The notes: generated by a model from the letters alone, not told the origin. A DNA stretch of 11,695 nt from Sedimenticola sp. (GCA_027038775.1 JALWGP010000187.1:1-11695); one strand, 5' to 3'. Counted from the stretch's first letter, positions 1-7,494 are shown. Numbers and translations are program-made.

Positions 1-639
1 CTCCCGGGCCACGTCCAGCACCAGGCCACGCACCACGCCGGCCACGCCGCAGCGGTCGATGAGCGGGGTGTGCAGCTCCCCGCGAATCACCAGGAAGAGG
101 TTGCTCAGGGTGCCCTCCACCACGAACCCCTCGGTGTCGAGCATCAGCCCCTCTCCCTCCTCGAACTCCCGCCGGGCCAGCACCTGTGCCAGGCGGTTGA
201 GGTGCTTGAGGCCGGCGTAGCCCGGCTGGGAGCCGAGTCGCTGACGGCAGAAGACGAGGGGAAGGGAGGCGGGTGCGGCGGCGGGTCCCGGCCAGGAAAA
301 GAGCTCCAGGATGCGAGTGGGCCGGGGATCGGAGGGAGGGCGGTATCCCCGCTCCGACTCGCCCCGGGTGACGACAATCTTGAGGACGGCGGCCTGCTCG
401 TCACCGATGACTTCCCTCGCCTCCTCTTCCAGGCGCGCGGGGTCGGGCGCGGGAATGCCCAGCTGTTCGCAGCCCAGGGAGAGCCGTTCCAGGTGGCGCC
501 GCCACAGGGCCGGCTCACCGTCGACCACGGCAATGGTCTCGAAGAGACCGTCGCCGAACTGGAGCCCGCGGTCGAGGATGGAGAGGCGGCTTCCCGCTTC
601 CCCGTTGACCAGGCTCCGGATCAAGCGTTCGAAGGGCAA
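1..639 (-). CDS. pabC: Aminodeoxychorismate lyase, 3' end cut off
   Basis: PLP-dependent fold-type IV lyase that converts 4-amino-4-deoxychorismate to 4-aminobenzoate and pyruvate for folate synthesis in the cytoplasm. I read 213 codons with no stop to the window edge; family members are about 270 residues, so roughly 55-60 C-terminal residues are missing. Visible motifs are DRGLQFGDGLFET (residues 23-35), KHLNRLAQVLARRE (145-158, where K145 is the expected PLP lysine) and EGTLSNLF (175-182). No ATG fits. I chose TTG at 639, one base after the fabF stop, because AAGGG lies about six bases upstream; TTG at 624 is an alternative. The position after fabF is the usual gammaproteobacterial arrangement and implies translational coupling. 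Identity is clear from the motifs; the exact start is uncertain. Confidence 0.9.
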   Translation of the reverse strand, partial: MPFERLIRSLVNGEAGSRLSILDRGLQFGDGLFETIAVVDGEPALWRRHLERLSLGCEQLGIPAPDPARLEEEAREVIGDEQAAVLKIVVTRGESERGYRPPSDPRPTRILELFSWPGPAAAPASLPLVFCRQRLGSQPGYAGLKHLNRLAQVLARREFEEGEGLMLDTEGFVVEGTLSNLFLVIRGELHTPLIDRCGVAGVVRGLVLDVARE

Positions 640-640
640 G

Positions 641-1885
641 TCAGCCCTTGTAGAGACGGAACGCCAGGGTCCCGTTGGTGCCGCCGAAACCGAAGGAGTT
701 GGAGAGCGCCACCTCGATCTTCATCTCGCGCGCCGTGTGCGGCACGTAGTCGAGGTCGCATTCGGGATCGGGGTTGTCCAGGTTGATGGTGGGCGGCGCC
801 ACCTGGTCACGCAGCGCCAGCACGGTGAAGACCGCCTCGGCCCCGCCGGCTGCGCCCAGCATGTGGCCGGTCATGGACTTGGTGGAGCTCACCGGCACCT
901 TGTAAGCGTGGTCGCCGAAGGCGCGTTTCACCGCCATGGTCTCGGCGATGTCGCCCGCGGGGGTGGAGGTGCCGTGGGCGTTGATGTAGTCCACCTCCTC
1001 GGGGTTGATGCCGGCGTCCTCCATGGCCAGGCGCATGCACTCGGCCGCCCCCTCGCCGTTGGGCGAGGGCGAGGTCATGTGGTAGGCATCGGAGTTCATG
1101 CCCGCACCCACCAGCTCGCAGTAGATCTCGGCGCCGCGTGCGAGCGCGTGCTCCAGCTCCTCGATCACCACTACGCCGGCGCCGTCGCTGAGCACAAACC
1201 CGTCGCGGTCCCGGTCCCAGGGACGGCTCGCCTTCTGCGGCTCGTCGTTGCGGGTGGAGAGCGCCCGCGCTGCGGCGAAGCCGCCCAGCCCGGTGGGCGT
1301 GGTAGCCATCTCGGCGCCACCGGCGATGACCACGTCGGAGGTGCCGTACTGGATCAGGCGCATGCCGTCGGCGATGCAGTGCGCGGCACTGGAGCAGGCG
1401 GAGACGATGGAATAGTTGGGGCCCTTGAAGCCGTTGAGAATGGAGATCTGCCCCGCCGCCATGTTGATGATGTTGGCCGGCACGAAGAAGGGCGAGATCT
1501 TGCGCGGCCCCCCCTTGAGGTAGGCGGCGTAGTTGTCCTCGATACCACCGATGCCGCCGATGCCGGACCCCACCACCACACCGATGCGGCGGGCGTTCTC
1601 CTCGGTCACTTCCAGGCCGGCGTCACGGATCGCCTGGTGGGCCGCCGCGATGCCGTAGTGGATGAACGGATTCATCTTCCGCGCATCCTTCCTGGGGATG
1701 TACTCGGTGATGTCGAAGTCGTAGATGGGTCCACCGAAACGGACACTGAAAGGTTCGATGTCCATGTGCGTGATCGGCCTGATGCCGCTCTTCCCGGCCA
1801 GGATGTTCTCCCAGGCACTGGGCACATCCAGACCCACCGGCGACACGAGACCGAGCCCGGTGACGACTACCCTTCTCTTGGACAT
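641..1885 (-). CDS. fabF: 3-oxoacyl-ACP synthase II (beta-ketoacyl-ACP synthase II)
   Basis: Condenses malonyl-ACP with acyl-ACP in the elongation steps of type II fatty acid synthesis. In E. coli it is the enzyme that extends palmitoleate to cis-vaccenate. The 414-residue length is normal. The thiolase-fold catalytic set is intact: Cys164 in SACSSAAH, His304 in [11 protein letters not shown], Lys336 and His341 in [14 protein letters not shown], and the Phe-gate loop [11 protein letters not shown] near 396-405. I chose ATG 1885 because the protein then begins [12 protein letters not shown] like the family, with AGAGGG nine bases upstream. The ATG at 1921 adds 12 atypical residues and has its GGGAG directly abutting the start. 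It lies 111 bases after acpP and one base before pabC. Probably co-transcribed with acpP. Confidence 0.97.
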   Translation of the reverse strand: MSKRRVVVTGLGLVSPVGLDVPSAWENILAGKSGIRPITHMDIEPFSVRFGGPIYDFDITEYIPRKDARKMNPFIHYGIAAAHQAIRDAGLEVTEENARRIGVVVGSGIGGIGGIEDNYAAYLKGGPRKISPFFVPANIINMAAGQISILNGFKGPNYSIVSACSSAAHCIADGMRLIQYGTSDVVIAGGAEMATTPTGLGGFAAARALSTRNDEPQKASRPWDRDRDGFVLSDGAGVVVIEELEHALARGAEIYCELVGAGMNSDAYHMTSPSPNGEGAAECMRLAMEDAGINPEEVDYINAHGTSTPAGDIAETMAVKRAFGDHAYKVPVSSTKSMTGHMLGAAGGAEAVFTVLALRDQVAPPTINLDNPDPECDLDYVPHTAREMKIEVALSNSFGFGGTNGTLAFRLYKG

Positions 1886-1924
1886 ATCGGGAAACCCTCT
1901 GTTTGCTTCGACTGTAGACATCTC

Positions 1925-1943
1925 CCGGCCTGATGCTGGCCGG
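1925..1943 (-). other. Small hairpin in the acpP-fabF spacer
   Basis: A perfect 6-bp GC stem (CCGGCC / GGCCGG) with a 7-base loop lies in the 111-base spacer, about 40 bases before the fabF start. No U-tract follows on either strand, so it is not a canonical terminator. It could temper read-through from the abundant acpP message or protect an mRNA end. That role is inference, and a chance GC palindrome is possible. I see no convincing promoter in the spacer. Confidence 0.3.
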
Positions 1944-1996
1944 CGGGATGCGCGTCAGATCAGGGGGAGATGGATGGCAGTGAGTGCCTGCAGGAA

Positions 1997-2230
1997 TCAG
2001 CTGTGCGCGTTGATGTAGTCCACGGCCTGCTGCAGGGTGGTGATGTTCTCGGCCTCCTCGTCGGGAATCTCACACTCGAACTCCTCCTCGAGGGCCATGA
2101 CCAGTTCCACGGCGTCCAGGGAATCAGCGCCCAGGTCATCGATAAAGGAAGCGTCGGGAGTGACCTCGTCCTCACTCACACCGAGCTGTTCAGCGACAAT
2201 CTTCTTGACACGTTCTTCAATGCTGCTCAT
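1997..2230 (-). CDS. acpP: Acyl carrier protein
   Basis: Small acidic four-helix carrier that holds growing acyl chains on a 4'-phosphopantetheine arm and delivers them to the Fab enzymes, PlsX and other acyltransferases. The 77-residue length is typical. The attachment motif is [11 protein letters not shown] with Ser37 (Ser36 once Met is removed). The C-terminal helix [12 protein letters not shown] also matches the family. ATG 2230 has GGAGG about 11 bases upstream. It has its own promoter 51-79 bases upstream in the fabG-acpP gap (separate entry), consistent with ACP being needed in large excess over the enzymes around it. Confidence 0.98.
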   Translation of the reverse strand: MSSIEERVKKIVAEQLGVSEDEVTPDASFIDDLGADSLDAVELVMALEEEFECEIPDEEAENITTLQQAVDYINAHS

Positions 2231-2280
2231 TTCTTTGATTTCCTCCAGGATTTGAGCGCGATCCAGCGCCGCGCGTGGGT

Positions 2281-2309
2281 ATTTTATGCGTAAATCCGCC
2301 CTGTTCCAA
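2281..2309 (-). promoter_or_regulatory. Sigma-70 promoter for acpP(-fabF-pabC)
   Basis: On the minus strand TTGGAA (2309-2304) and TAAAAT (2286-2281) are separated by exactly 17 bases. The -10 matches TATAAT at 5/6 and the -35 matches TTGACA at 4/6. The expected start of transcription is near 2274, giving a leader of about 45 nt before the acpP ATG. An imperfect 9-bp inverted repeat (2299-2307 with 2315-2323) overlaps the -35 region; it has no U-run and may be an operator-like palindrome or chance. A separate acpP promoter is known in E. coli, so the placement is reasonable. Confidence 0.7.
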
Positions 2310-2326
2310 CAACGGGAACGGGGTTT

Positions 2327-3067
2327 TCAGGCCATGTACATGCCGCCGTTCACGTGCAGGGTGGTGCCGGTGACGTAGGCGGCATCGTCGGAGGCGAGAA
2401 AGGCCACCGCCGCCGCGATCTCCTCGGGCTGGCCCAGCCTGCCCAACGGGATGGCTGCCAGCAGCTGCTTGCGCTGGGCCTCGGGCAGCTCGCGGGTCAT
2501 GTCGGTGTCGATGAAGCCGGGCGCCACCGCGTTCACCGTGATGCCCCGGGCGCCGATCTCCTGGGCCAGGGACTTGGTGAAACCGATCATGCCAGCCTTG
2601 GCGGCAGCGTAGTTGGTCTGCCCGGCGTTGCCGCTCACCCCCACCACCGAGGTGATGTTGACGATGCGGCCCCGGCGCGCCTTCATCATGCCGCGCACGC
2701 AGGCCTTGCAGACCCGGTAGAGGGAGCTGAGGTTGGTCTCGATGACGGCGTTCCACTCCTCCGGCTTCATGCGCATGAGCAGGTTGTCGCGGGTGATGCC
2801 GGCGTTGTTCACCAGCACGGTGATCACGCCGTACTTCTCCTCGACGGCCTTGACCACCTCCGCCACGGAATCGTCGTCGGCCACGTCCAGCTTCATGCCG
2901 CATCCCTGGATACCGGTCTCGGAAAAATAGGCGGTGATGGCTTCGGCACCGGCATCGGAAGTGGCGGTACCCACCACGGTGCAGCCTTCCCCACCCAGGC
3001 GGGTGGCGATGGCGCGGCCGATGCCCCGGCTGGCGCCGGTGACGAGAGCGATACGGGCTTCAGGCAT
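2327..3067 (-). CDS. fabG: 3-oxoacyl-ACP reductase
   Basis: NADPH-dependent short-chain dehydrogenase/reductase that performs the first reduction of each fatty acid elongation cycle. The 246 residues show the Rossmann nucleotide-binding motif TGASRGIG (10-17), NNAG (87-90), Asn112, and the catalytic Ser140, Tyr153 and Lys157 in NYAAAKAG, followed by APGFIDTDM (182-190). All residues expected of an active enzyme are present. The frame stays open far upstream, but ATG 3067 is chosen because MPEARIALVTGASRG is the normal family N-terminus. The start overlaps the end of fabD by 8 bases, which implies translational coupling. Confidence 0.97.
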   Translation of the reverse strand: MPEARIALVTGASRGIGRAIATRLGGEGCTVVGTATSDAGAEAITAYFSETGIQGCGMKLDVADDDSVAEVVKAVEEKYGVITVLVNNAGITRDNLLMRMKPEEWNAVIETNLSSLYRVCKACVRGMMKARRGRIVNITSVVGVSGNAGQTNYAAAKAGMIGFTKSLAQEIGARGITVNAVAPGFIDTDMTRELPEAQRKQLLAAIPLGRLGQPEEIAAAVAFLASDDAAYVTGTTLHVNGGMYMA

Positions 3068-4001
3068 TGGTGACCTCCAGCGCTTTCTCCAGTGATGCCG
3101 GGTCGAACACCGGCAGGAATTGCAGGTTCTTGTCGATGCGGCGGCCCAGGCCGGTGAGCACCTTGCCCGGCCCCGCTTCGATGATCTTTTCCACGCCCCG
3201 CCCGGCCATGGCCTGGATGGTTTCCACCCAGCGCACCGGGCTGTGGAGCTGCTGCACCAGCTTCTCGCGCAGCGCCTCCACGCTGTCGGCCCCGGCCACG
3301 TCCACGTTGTGCAGCACGGGAACGGACGGCATGCGGATCTCGACACGGGCGAGTTCCTCCGCCAGCCGCTGCGCCGCCGGCTCCATCAGGGCACAGTGGG
3401 AGGGCACGCTCACCGGCAGCGGCAGCGCCCGTTTCGCACCCGCCTCCTTCGCCAGTCCCATGGCGCGCTCCACCGCTTCCTTCTCGCCAGCGATGACCAC
3501 CTGGCCCGGCGAGTTGAAGTTCACCGCCTCCACCACGCCGCCCTCGGCGGCCTGCGCGCAGAGTTCGCGCACCTGGTCATCCTCCAGGCCGAGGATGGCG
3601 GCCATGGCGCCGGTGCCGGCGGGCACCGCCTCCTGCATAAAGCGGCCGCGCGCCGCCACCAGCTTCACGGCATCGGAAAAATCGAGGGCCTGTGCCGCCA
3701 CCAGGGCACTGTATTCACCCAGGCTGTGACCAGCCATCACCGCGGGCACGGCACCCCCCTGTTCGCGCCAGGCACGCCAAGCCGCCACGCCGGCGGTGAG
3801 CATGGCCGGCTGGGTGTTCTCGGTGCGGTTGAGCGCCTCTTCCGGGCCCTCGGTGACCAGCTTCCACAGGTCCAGCCCGAGGGCGTCGGAGGCCTCTTCG
3901 TAGAGTTCTCTCACCTGCGGGAAGGCCTCGGCGAGGGCGGTGGACATGCCCAGGGACTGGGAGCCCTGGCCGGGAAAGACGATGGCAATGGAATCGCTCA
4001 T
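3060..4001 (-). CDS. fabD: Malonyl-CoA:ACP transacylase
   Basis: Moves the malonyl group from malonyl-CoA to ACP and so supplies the extender for FabH and FabF. The 313-residue length is usual. Motifs are GQGSQ (11-15), the nucleophile elbow GHSLGEYSAL with Ser93, the carboxylate-binding Arg at about 118 (ARGRFMQEAVPAGTGAMAAI), catalytic His202 in VPSHCALM, and EAGPGKVLTGL near 275-285. The open frame continues upstream through the opposite phase of fabH, but ATG 4001 gives the canonical MSDSIAIVFPGQGSQ start. A modest CAGGT lies upstream and the gene begins 17 bases after the fabH stop. The end overlaps fabG. Confidence 0.97.
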   Translation of the reverse strand: MSDSIAIVFPGQGSQSLGMSTALAEAFPQVRELYEEASDALGLDLWKLVTEGPEEALNRTENTQPAMLTAGVAAWRAWREQGGAVPAVMAGHSLGEYSALVAAQALDFSDAVKLVAARGRFMQEAVPAGTGAMAAILGLEDDQVRELCAQAAEGGVVEAVNFNSPGQVVIAGEKEAVERAMGLAKEAGAKRALPLPVSVPSHCALMEPAAQRLAEELARVEIRMPSVPVLHNVDVAGADSVEALREKLVQQLHSPVRWVETIQAMAGRGVEKIIEAGPGKVLTGLGRRIDKNLQFLPVFDPASLEKALEVTNA

Positions 4002-4018
4002 GGTGACCTGTCCGGTAT

Positions 4019-4996
4019 TCAGAACTTGAGCAGAATGGAGCCCCAGGTGAAGCCGCCGCCGAAGGCCTCCAGCAGCAGGGTCTCGCCCCGCCGGATGCGT
4101 CCGTCGCGCACGGCAGTGTCCAGCGCCAGCGGCACCGAGGCGGCCGAGGTGTTGCCGTGCTCGTCCACCGTCACCACCACGTTGTCCATGGACATGCCCA
4201 GCTTGCGGGCGGTGGCCTTGATGATGCGGATGTTGGCCTGGTGGGGCACCAGCCAGTCGATGTCGCTCTTTTTCAGGTGGTTGGCCGCCAGGGTCTCGTC
4301 CACGATGCGCCCCAGGGTGTTGACGGCCATCTTGAAGACCTCGTTGCCCTTCATCTGCATGTAGTGGGGATCGCCCGACTCCAGCTCCATGTCGAAGCCG
4401 CGGGAGATGCCGCCAGGCACGTGCAGCAGTTCCTCGTAGGCGCCGTCGGCGTGAAGATGGGTGGAGAGGAGACCGGGCTCGTCGGATGCCTGCAGCACCA
4501 CGGCGCCCGCCCCGTCGCCGAAGAGGATGCAGGTACTGCGGTCGCTCCAGTCCACGATGCGGGAGAGGGTCTCGGCCCCGACCACCAGGGCGTTGCGTGC
4601 GCTGCCGGTGCGGATGAACTTGTCGGCCACGCCCATGGCGTAGATGAAGCCGGTGCAGACCGCCTGGATGTCGAAGGCGGCGCAGCCGTGGTTGCCGAGC
4701 CGCTGCTGCAGCAGGCAGGCGGTACTGGGAAAAATCTTGTCGGGGGTGGTGGTGGCGACGACGATGAGATCGAGGTCCTGCGCCTCCAGGCCAGCCGCCT
4801 CCAGCGCCCGGCGTGCCGCCTGCTCGGCCAGGTCGCAGGTGGTCTCGCCCTCGGCGGCGATGTGCCGCTTGCGAATGCCGGTGCGCTCCCGGATCCACTG
4901 GTCCGAGGTATCCACCATCTTCTCCAGGTCCTGGTTGGAGAGGACCCTCTCGGGAAGGTGGCCGCCGGTGCCGGTGATGCGCGACCAGGCGCTCAT
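4019..4996 (-). CDS. fabH: 3-oxoacyl-ACP synthase III (chain-initiating)
   Basis: Starts fatty acid synthesis by condensing acetyl-CoA with malonyl-ACP. The 325 residues contain the full Cys-His-Asn triad of KAS III: Cys114 in AVCTGFIYA, His252 in PHQANIRI and Asn282 in [11 protein letters not shown], plus the glycine-rich end FGGGFTWGS. The N-terminal [15 protein letters not shown] and [11 protein letters not shown] segments are family-typical. The ATG overlaps the plsX stop in an ATGA arrangement (4 bases), a strong sign of coupled translation. The motifs do not show whether the enzyme prefers acetyl-CoA or longer primers. Confidence 0.97.
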   Translation of the reverse strand: MSAWSRITGTGGHLPERVLSNQDLEKMVDTSDQWIRERTGIRKRHIAAEGETTCDLAEQAARRALEAAGLEAQDLDLIVVATTTPDKIFPSTACLLQQRLGNHGCAAFDIQAVCTGFIYAMGVADKFIRTGSARNALVVGAETLSRIVDWSDRSTCILFGDGAGAVVLQASDEPGLLSTHLHADGAYEELLHVPGGISRGFDMELESGDPHYMQMKGNEVFKMAVNTLGRIVDETLAANHLKKSDIDWLVPHQANIRIIKATARKLGMSMDNVVVTVDEHGNTSAASVPLALDTAVRDGRIRRGETLLLEAFGGGFTWGSILLKF

Positions 4997-6015
4997 ACCG
5001 TGGCCCTTTGCTGCAGCTGCTGGGCCACACGGTCCTCGATGCGGCTGGAGACGTCCGCGATCACCGCCTTGGCGGCGATATCGATGGCGTGGGTGTAGGC
5101 CAGCACGTCCGCACCGCCGTGGCTCTTGACCACCACCCCGCGAAGCCCCAGCAGGCTGGCGCCGTTGTAGCGGCGGGGATCGATGCGCCGGCTCACGCCC
5201 TTGAGCACGGGCAGCGCGCAGAGCGCCGCCACCTTGGTGAAGAGGTTGCGGGTGAAGCCCTCCTTGAGAATGCCCCGGATCATCTTGGCCACCCCCTCGC
5301 TGGTCTTGAGTGCCACATTGCCGACGAAGCCGTCGGTGACCACGATGTCCACCTCCTCGTTGACGTAGATGTCATCCCCTTCCACGTAGCCCATGTAGTT
5401 GAGGGAGGAGCCGCGCAGCAGCTGGTCGGCCAGCTTCACCTGCTCGTTGCCCTTGATCTCCTCCTGGCCGATGTTGAGCAGTCCCACCCTGGGACGCTCG
5501 ATGCCATCGAGCACGGTCACCAGCTCGGAACCCATGACGGCGAACTGGAGCAGGTGTTCCGCGCTGCAGTCCACGTTGGCGCCGAGATCCAGCATCCAGG
5601 TGCGCCCGCCCATGCAGGGCAGCGCAGTGATGATGGCAGGCCGGTCCACGTGGGGCAGCATCTTGAGGACGAAACGGGCGGTGGCCATGAGCGCCCCGGT
5701 ATTGCCGGCGCTGACGCAGGCGTTCGCCTCACCCTCCTTCACCAGATTGAGCGCCACCCGCATGGAGGAGTCCTTCTTCTTGCGCAGCGCCACCGAGGGC
5801 AGCTCGTCCATGCCCACCTCCTGGGAGGCGTGGCGCAGGCGCAGCCCGGCAGGCAGATCACCGGGCAGGTGCTCCTTCAGCACCTCCTCCCTGCCCACCA
5901 GGATCAGCTCGTGCTGCGGGTGTTCCTTGAGGTAGCGCAGGGCCGCCGGCACTACCACGGAGGGACCGTGGTCCCCACCCATGGCGTCCAGGGCGATGGT
6001 TATCTTTCCGACCAC
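4993..6015 (-). CDS. plsX: Phosphate acyltransferase (acyl-ACP to acyl-phosphate)
   Basis: Converts acyl-ACP and inorganic phosphate to acyl-phosphate, the donor used by PlsY in the first step of phospholipid synthesis. It is a peripheral membrane protein in studied bacteria. Signature segments are DAMGGDHGP (10-18), [36 protein letters not shown] and [21 protein letters not shown] chose GTG at 6015 (340 residues) because the conserved sequence begins immediately ([14 protein letters not shown]) and GGAG lies nine bases upstream. An in-frame ATG at 6066 would add 17 residues without a visible ribosome-binding site or family match. It lies 92 bases after rpmF, and its stop overlaps fabH. Confidence 0.95.
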   Translation of the reverse strand: MVGKITIALDAMGGDHGPSVVVPAALRYLKEHPQHELILVGREEVLKEHLPGDLPAGLRLRHASQEVGMDELPSVALRKKKDSSMRVALNLVKEGEANACVSAGNTGALMATARFVLKMLPHVDRPAIITALPCMGGRTWMLDLGANVDCSAEHLLQFAVMGSELVTVLDGIERPRVGLLNIGQEEIKGNEQVKLADQLLRGSSLNYMGYVEGDDIYVNEEVDIVVTDGFVGNVALKTSEGVAKMIRGILKEGFTRNLFTKVAALCALPVLKGVSRRIDPRRYNGASLLGLRGVVVKSHGGADVLAYTHAIDIAAKAVIADVSSRIEDRVAQQLQQRATV

Positions 6016-6050
6016 TCGGGAATACTCCGGCAGCTCAGCGGGCGGCCGGC

Positions 6051-6105
6051 GAGAACCGGGAAGCATTCACTGCCACAGCGGGGACCTTGCCGAAGCCGGG
6101 TTCTC
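6051..6105 (-). repeat. Inverted repeat just after rpmF
   Basis: GAGAACC (6051-6057) pairs with GGTTCTC (6099-6105), and two more pairs follow after one mismatch, leaving a loop of about 35 bases. It begins three bases past the rpmF stop and lies before plsX. There is no U-tract. It may be an mRNA processing or stabilising structure that separates highly expressed rpmF from plsX, or chance. I see no clear promoter for plsX in this gap. Confidence 0.3.
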
Positions 6106-6107
6106 TG

Positions 6108-6278
6108 TCAGTTGTTGATGACCTTGCGCCCACGGTAGAAGCCATCGGGGGTCACATGGTGACGCAGATGGGTCTCACCAGAAGTGGGATCGACGGAAAG
6201 GGTCTCCGGCTTGAGGGCGTCGTGGGAGCGACGCATGCCGCGCTTGGAAGGGGTCTTGCGATTCTGTTGTACCGCCAT
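6108..6278 (-). CDS. rpmF: 50S ribosomal protein L32
   Basis: Small basic protein of the large ribosomal subunit. The reading is 56 residues: it begins [20 protein letters not shown], continues with [16 protein letters not shown] and ends VINN. This matches the enterobacterial L32 pattern almost word for word. It is the cysteine-free form, lacking the zinc-ribbon cysteines found in other L32 variants. ATG 6278 has AGGAG eight bases upstream. It follows yceD by 21 bases and precedes plsX, the conserved yceD-rpmF-plsX order that couples ribosome and membrane lipid supply. Confidence 0.97.
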   Translation of the reverse strand: MAVQQNRKTPSKRGMRRSHDALKPETLSVDPTSGETHLRHHVTPDGFYRGRKVINN

Positions 6279-6299
6279 GGGGTCTTCTCCTGCAATTTC

Positions 6300-6827
6300 T
6301 CAACTGTGGTTCCCGCCGGTCTTGAGAGCGGCGAGTACGGCAAAGGGGTTCGGCTTCTCCTGCTGCGCGGCCGGTTCCTCCGGCTCACGGTGCCTGTGCC
6401 CGGAGCAGCTCCCCGCCGCATGGCGCGGCGAGACGGGGATGCTCAAGAGCAGCTCGTCTTCCACCAGCTCCCGCACCTGGAGCAGCTCCTTCTCCTGCAG
6501 CAGCAGGGGATCGAGCTCCCTGGGCAGCTGCTCCGCCTCCAGCGGTCCGCGCACCAGCGCCAGGGCGCCCTCCGCGTCCACCTGGTGGCTCATGGAGTTC
6601 AGGCAGCGCTGGCACTCCAGCCGCAGCTCGGCCTTCACCGAGCTGTGGATCACCGAGCGGCCGTGCTCGTCCCGCCCGAAACGGAAGCGGTAACTCACCT
6701 CGCCGCCGCTTTCGCGCAGCAACGGCGCCAGCCGCGGCAGGGCGGAAAGCGCAATATCCCCCTCCAGGACAGCCTCCTGTTCAGACAGCAACCAGGGGTC
6801 TACACGCTCGGGGGTGGGCCGCGCCAT
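6300..6827 (-). CDS. yceD: YceD/DUF177 family protein (23S rRNA accumulation)
   Basis: DUF177 proteins are encoded next to rpmF in most bacteria and have been linked to 23S rRNA accumulation; the biochemical role is not settled. The 175 residues match the family length. Key features are LECQRC (70-75, Cys72 and Cys75), the acidic segment VEDELLLSIPVSP (122-134), a His135-x5-Cys141 pair and the signature end EKPNPFAVLAALK (157-169). I chose ATG 6827 by family alignment: the frame is open upstream to 6908 but that segment looks non-coding and contains a promoter. No Shine-Dalgarno is visible, and the predicted transcript begins only a few bases upstream (see promoter entry). Confidence 0.93.
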   Translation of the reverse strand: MARPTPERVDPWLLSEQEAVLEGDIALSALPRLAPLLRESGGEVSYRFRFGRDEHGRSVIHSSVKAELRLECQRCLNSMSHQVDAEGALALVRGPLEAEQLPRELDPLLLQEKELLQVRELVEDELLLSIPVSPRHAAGSCSGHRHREPEEPAAQQEKPNPFAVLAALKTGGNHS

Positions 6828-6836
6828 AAGCTGCGT

Positions 6837-6865
6837 ATGATAGGAAAATTCCCCTGTCAGGTCAA
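6837..6865 (-). promoter_or_regulatory. Sigma-70 promoter for yceD-rpmF-fab operon
   Basis: On the minus strand TTGACC (6865-6860) and TATCAT (6842-6837) are 17 bases apart. The -35 matches at 5/6, the -10 at 4/6. The predicted start point, six to eight bases after the -10, falls at about 6829-6831, leaving only two to four bases before the yceD ATG at 6827. This is a near-leaderless arrangement. The promoter sits just past the iscR hairpins and would make the lipid cluster independent of iscR. Confidence 0.72.
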
Positions 6866-6878
6866 AGAAGAAAGCGTC

Positions 6879-6905
6879 CCGGCCGCCGCTGAATGCGGCG
6901 GCCGG
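6879..6905 (-). terminator. Strong GC hairpin downstream of iscR
   Basis: An 11-bp perfect stem (6879-6889 with 6895-6905) encloses a 5-base loop. On the minus strand it is followed by a pyrimidine tract, CTTTCTTCTTT, rather than a pure U-run. It lies between iscR and the yceD promoter and is best read as a terminator for iscR, though the imperfect tail makes efficiency uncertain. Confidence 0.55.
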
Positions 6906-6919
6906 CAACAGGGAAAGGA

Positions 6920-6937
6920 AAGTCCGCGACCGGACTT
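6920..6937 (-). terminator. Short hairpin abutting the iscR stop
   Basis: AAGTCCG / CGGACTT form a perfect 7-bp stem with a 4-base loop, starting one base after the iscR stop codon. On the minus strand it is followed by TCCTTTCCC. It forms the first of two hairpins in tandem with the one at 6879-6905. Alone it is a weak terminator candidate; together they would separate iscR from yceD. Confidence 0.4.
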
Positions 6938-6938
6938 C

Positions 6939-7403
6939 TCAGGCCGCCCGGGTCTCCAGGGTGGCGGAATCCTTCCTGCTGTGGCAGGTCTGCTCCTTCT
7001 CCAGCCCGCGTGCCACCAGATCAGCCAGGGTGATGTCGGTGAGGAAGTCGTAGATCTGGCGACTCAGGTCGTCCCACAGGCTATGGGTGAGACAGCGCTG
7101 GCCGCCACGGCAGTCCTCCTTGCCCCGGCAGCGGGTGAACTCCACCCACTCGTCCACGGCGCAGATGATGTCGGCGATGGAGATCTCGTCCGCCGGGCGC
7201 CCCAGGAAATAGCCGCCGCCGGGGCCGCGCACGCCGCGCACCAGTTTGCGCGCGCGCAGGGCAGCGAACAGCTGCTCCAGGTAGGAGAGGGAGATGCCCT
7301 GGTTCTCCGAAATGTCCGACAAGGTCACCGGACCCTCCTGGCCGTTGAGGGCCAGATCCAGCATTGCCGTGACCGCGTAGCGGCCCTTGGTTGAAAGTCT
7401 CAT
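6939..7403 (-). CDS. iscR: Rrf2-family [2Fe-2S] regulator, IscR-like
   Basis: Winged-helix transcription factor that senses the Fe-S state of the cell; holo-IscR in E. coli represses its own operon at type 1 sites. The 154 residues match E. coli IscR closely through [20 protein letters not shown], the recognition region [14 protein letters not shown] (37-50) and [10 protein letters not shown] (59-68). The cluster ligands Cys92, Cys98, Cys104 and His107 ([15 protein letters not shown]) are all present at the E. coli spacing. ATG 7403 is chosen because AGGAGG lies 10 bases upstream; the GTG at 7412 is too close to it. Unlike E. coli, no iscS/iscU follows: two hairpins and then yceD come next. 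The motifs support IscR rather than the NsrR or CymR subfamilies. Confidence 0.92.
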   Translation of the reverse strand: MRLSTKGRYAVTAMLDLALNGQEGPVTLSDISENQGISLSYLEQLFAALRARKLVRGVRGPGGGYFLGRPADEISIADIICAVDEWVEFTRCRGKEDCRGGQRCLTHSLWDDLSRQIYDFLTDITLADLVARGLEKEQTCHSRKDSATLETRAA

Positions 7404-7436
7404 GCTCTTCACTCCTCCTCGATTCTGTGCGAGGAA

Positions 7437-7462
7437 ATTAACTTAGTGTTTTACTCGGTAAT
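7437..7462. promoter_or_regulatory. Candidate type 1 IscR operator upstream of iscR
   Basis: An imperfect dyad, ACTTAGT then a 5-7 base A/T-rich centre then ACTCGGT, with AT-rich flanks, lies 34-59 bases upstream of the iscR ATG. It resembles the known type 1 pattern (ATA-flanked GACT...AGTC half sites, often seen as ACTCGGGTAT). Autorepression by holo-IscR at such a site is established in E. coli; here it is inferred from similarity and position. Half-site symmetry is 5/7. Confidence 0.5.
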
Positions 7463-7464
7463 TA

Positions 7465-7494
7465 AGCCTACCATTAACCCTGCATTTCAGTCAA
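7465..7494 (-). promoter_or_regulatory. Possible iscR promoter
   Basis: TTGACT (7494-7489) is a 5/6 match to the -35 consensus, and TAGGCT (7470-7465) sits 18 bases downstream as a weak -10 (3/6). The -35 lies inside the last codons of the DUF1249 gene. The candidate IscR site falls just downstream of the -10, where bound regulator would block initiation. A weak -10 may be expected for a regulated promoter, but the call is tentative. Confidence 0.35.

Noticed and set aside
311..1933. Long plus-strand open frame opposite fabF and pabC
   Set aside because: Shadow of fabF/pabC. His, Arg, Gly and Val-rich translation with no domain; both minus-strand genes are clear.
3060..5030. Apparent 656-codon minus-strand fusion ending in FabD
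   Set aside because: The upstream half is an out-of-phase reading of fabH and looks low-complexity; the FabD family start at 4001 is unambiguous. Not a real fusion.
3120..6138. Several long plus-strand frames opposite fabD, fabH and plsX (3120-4364, 4157-5098, 5008-6138)
   Set aside because: All mirror conserved minus-strand enzymes and have the composition of antisense GC-rich frames.
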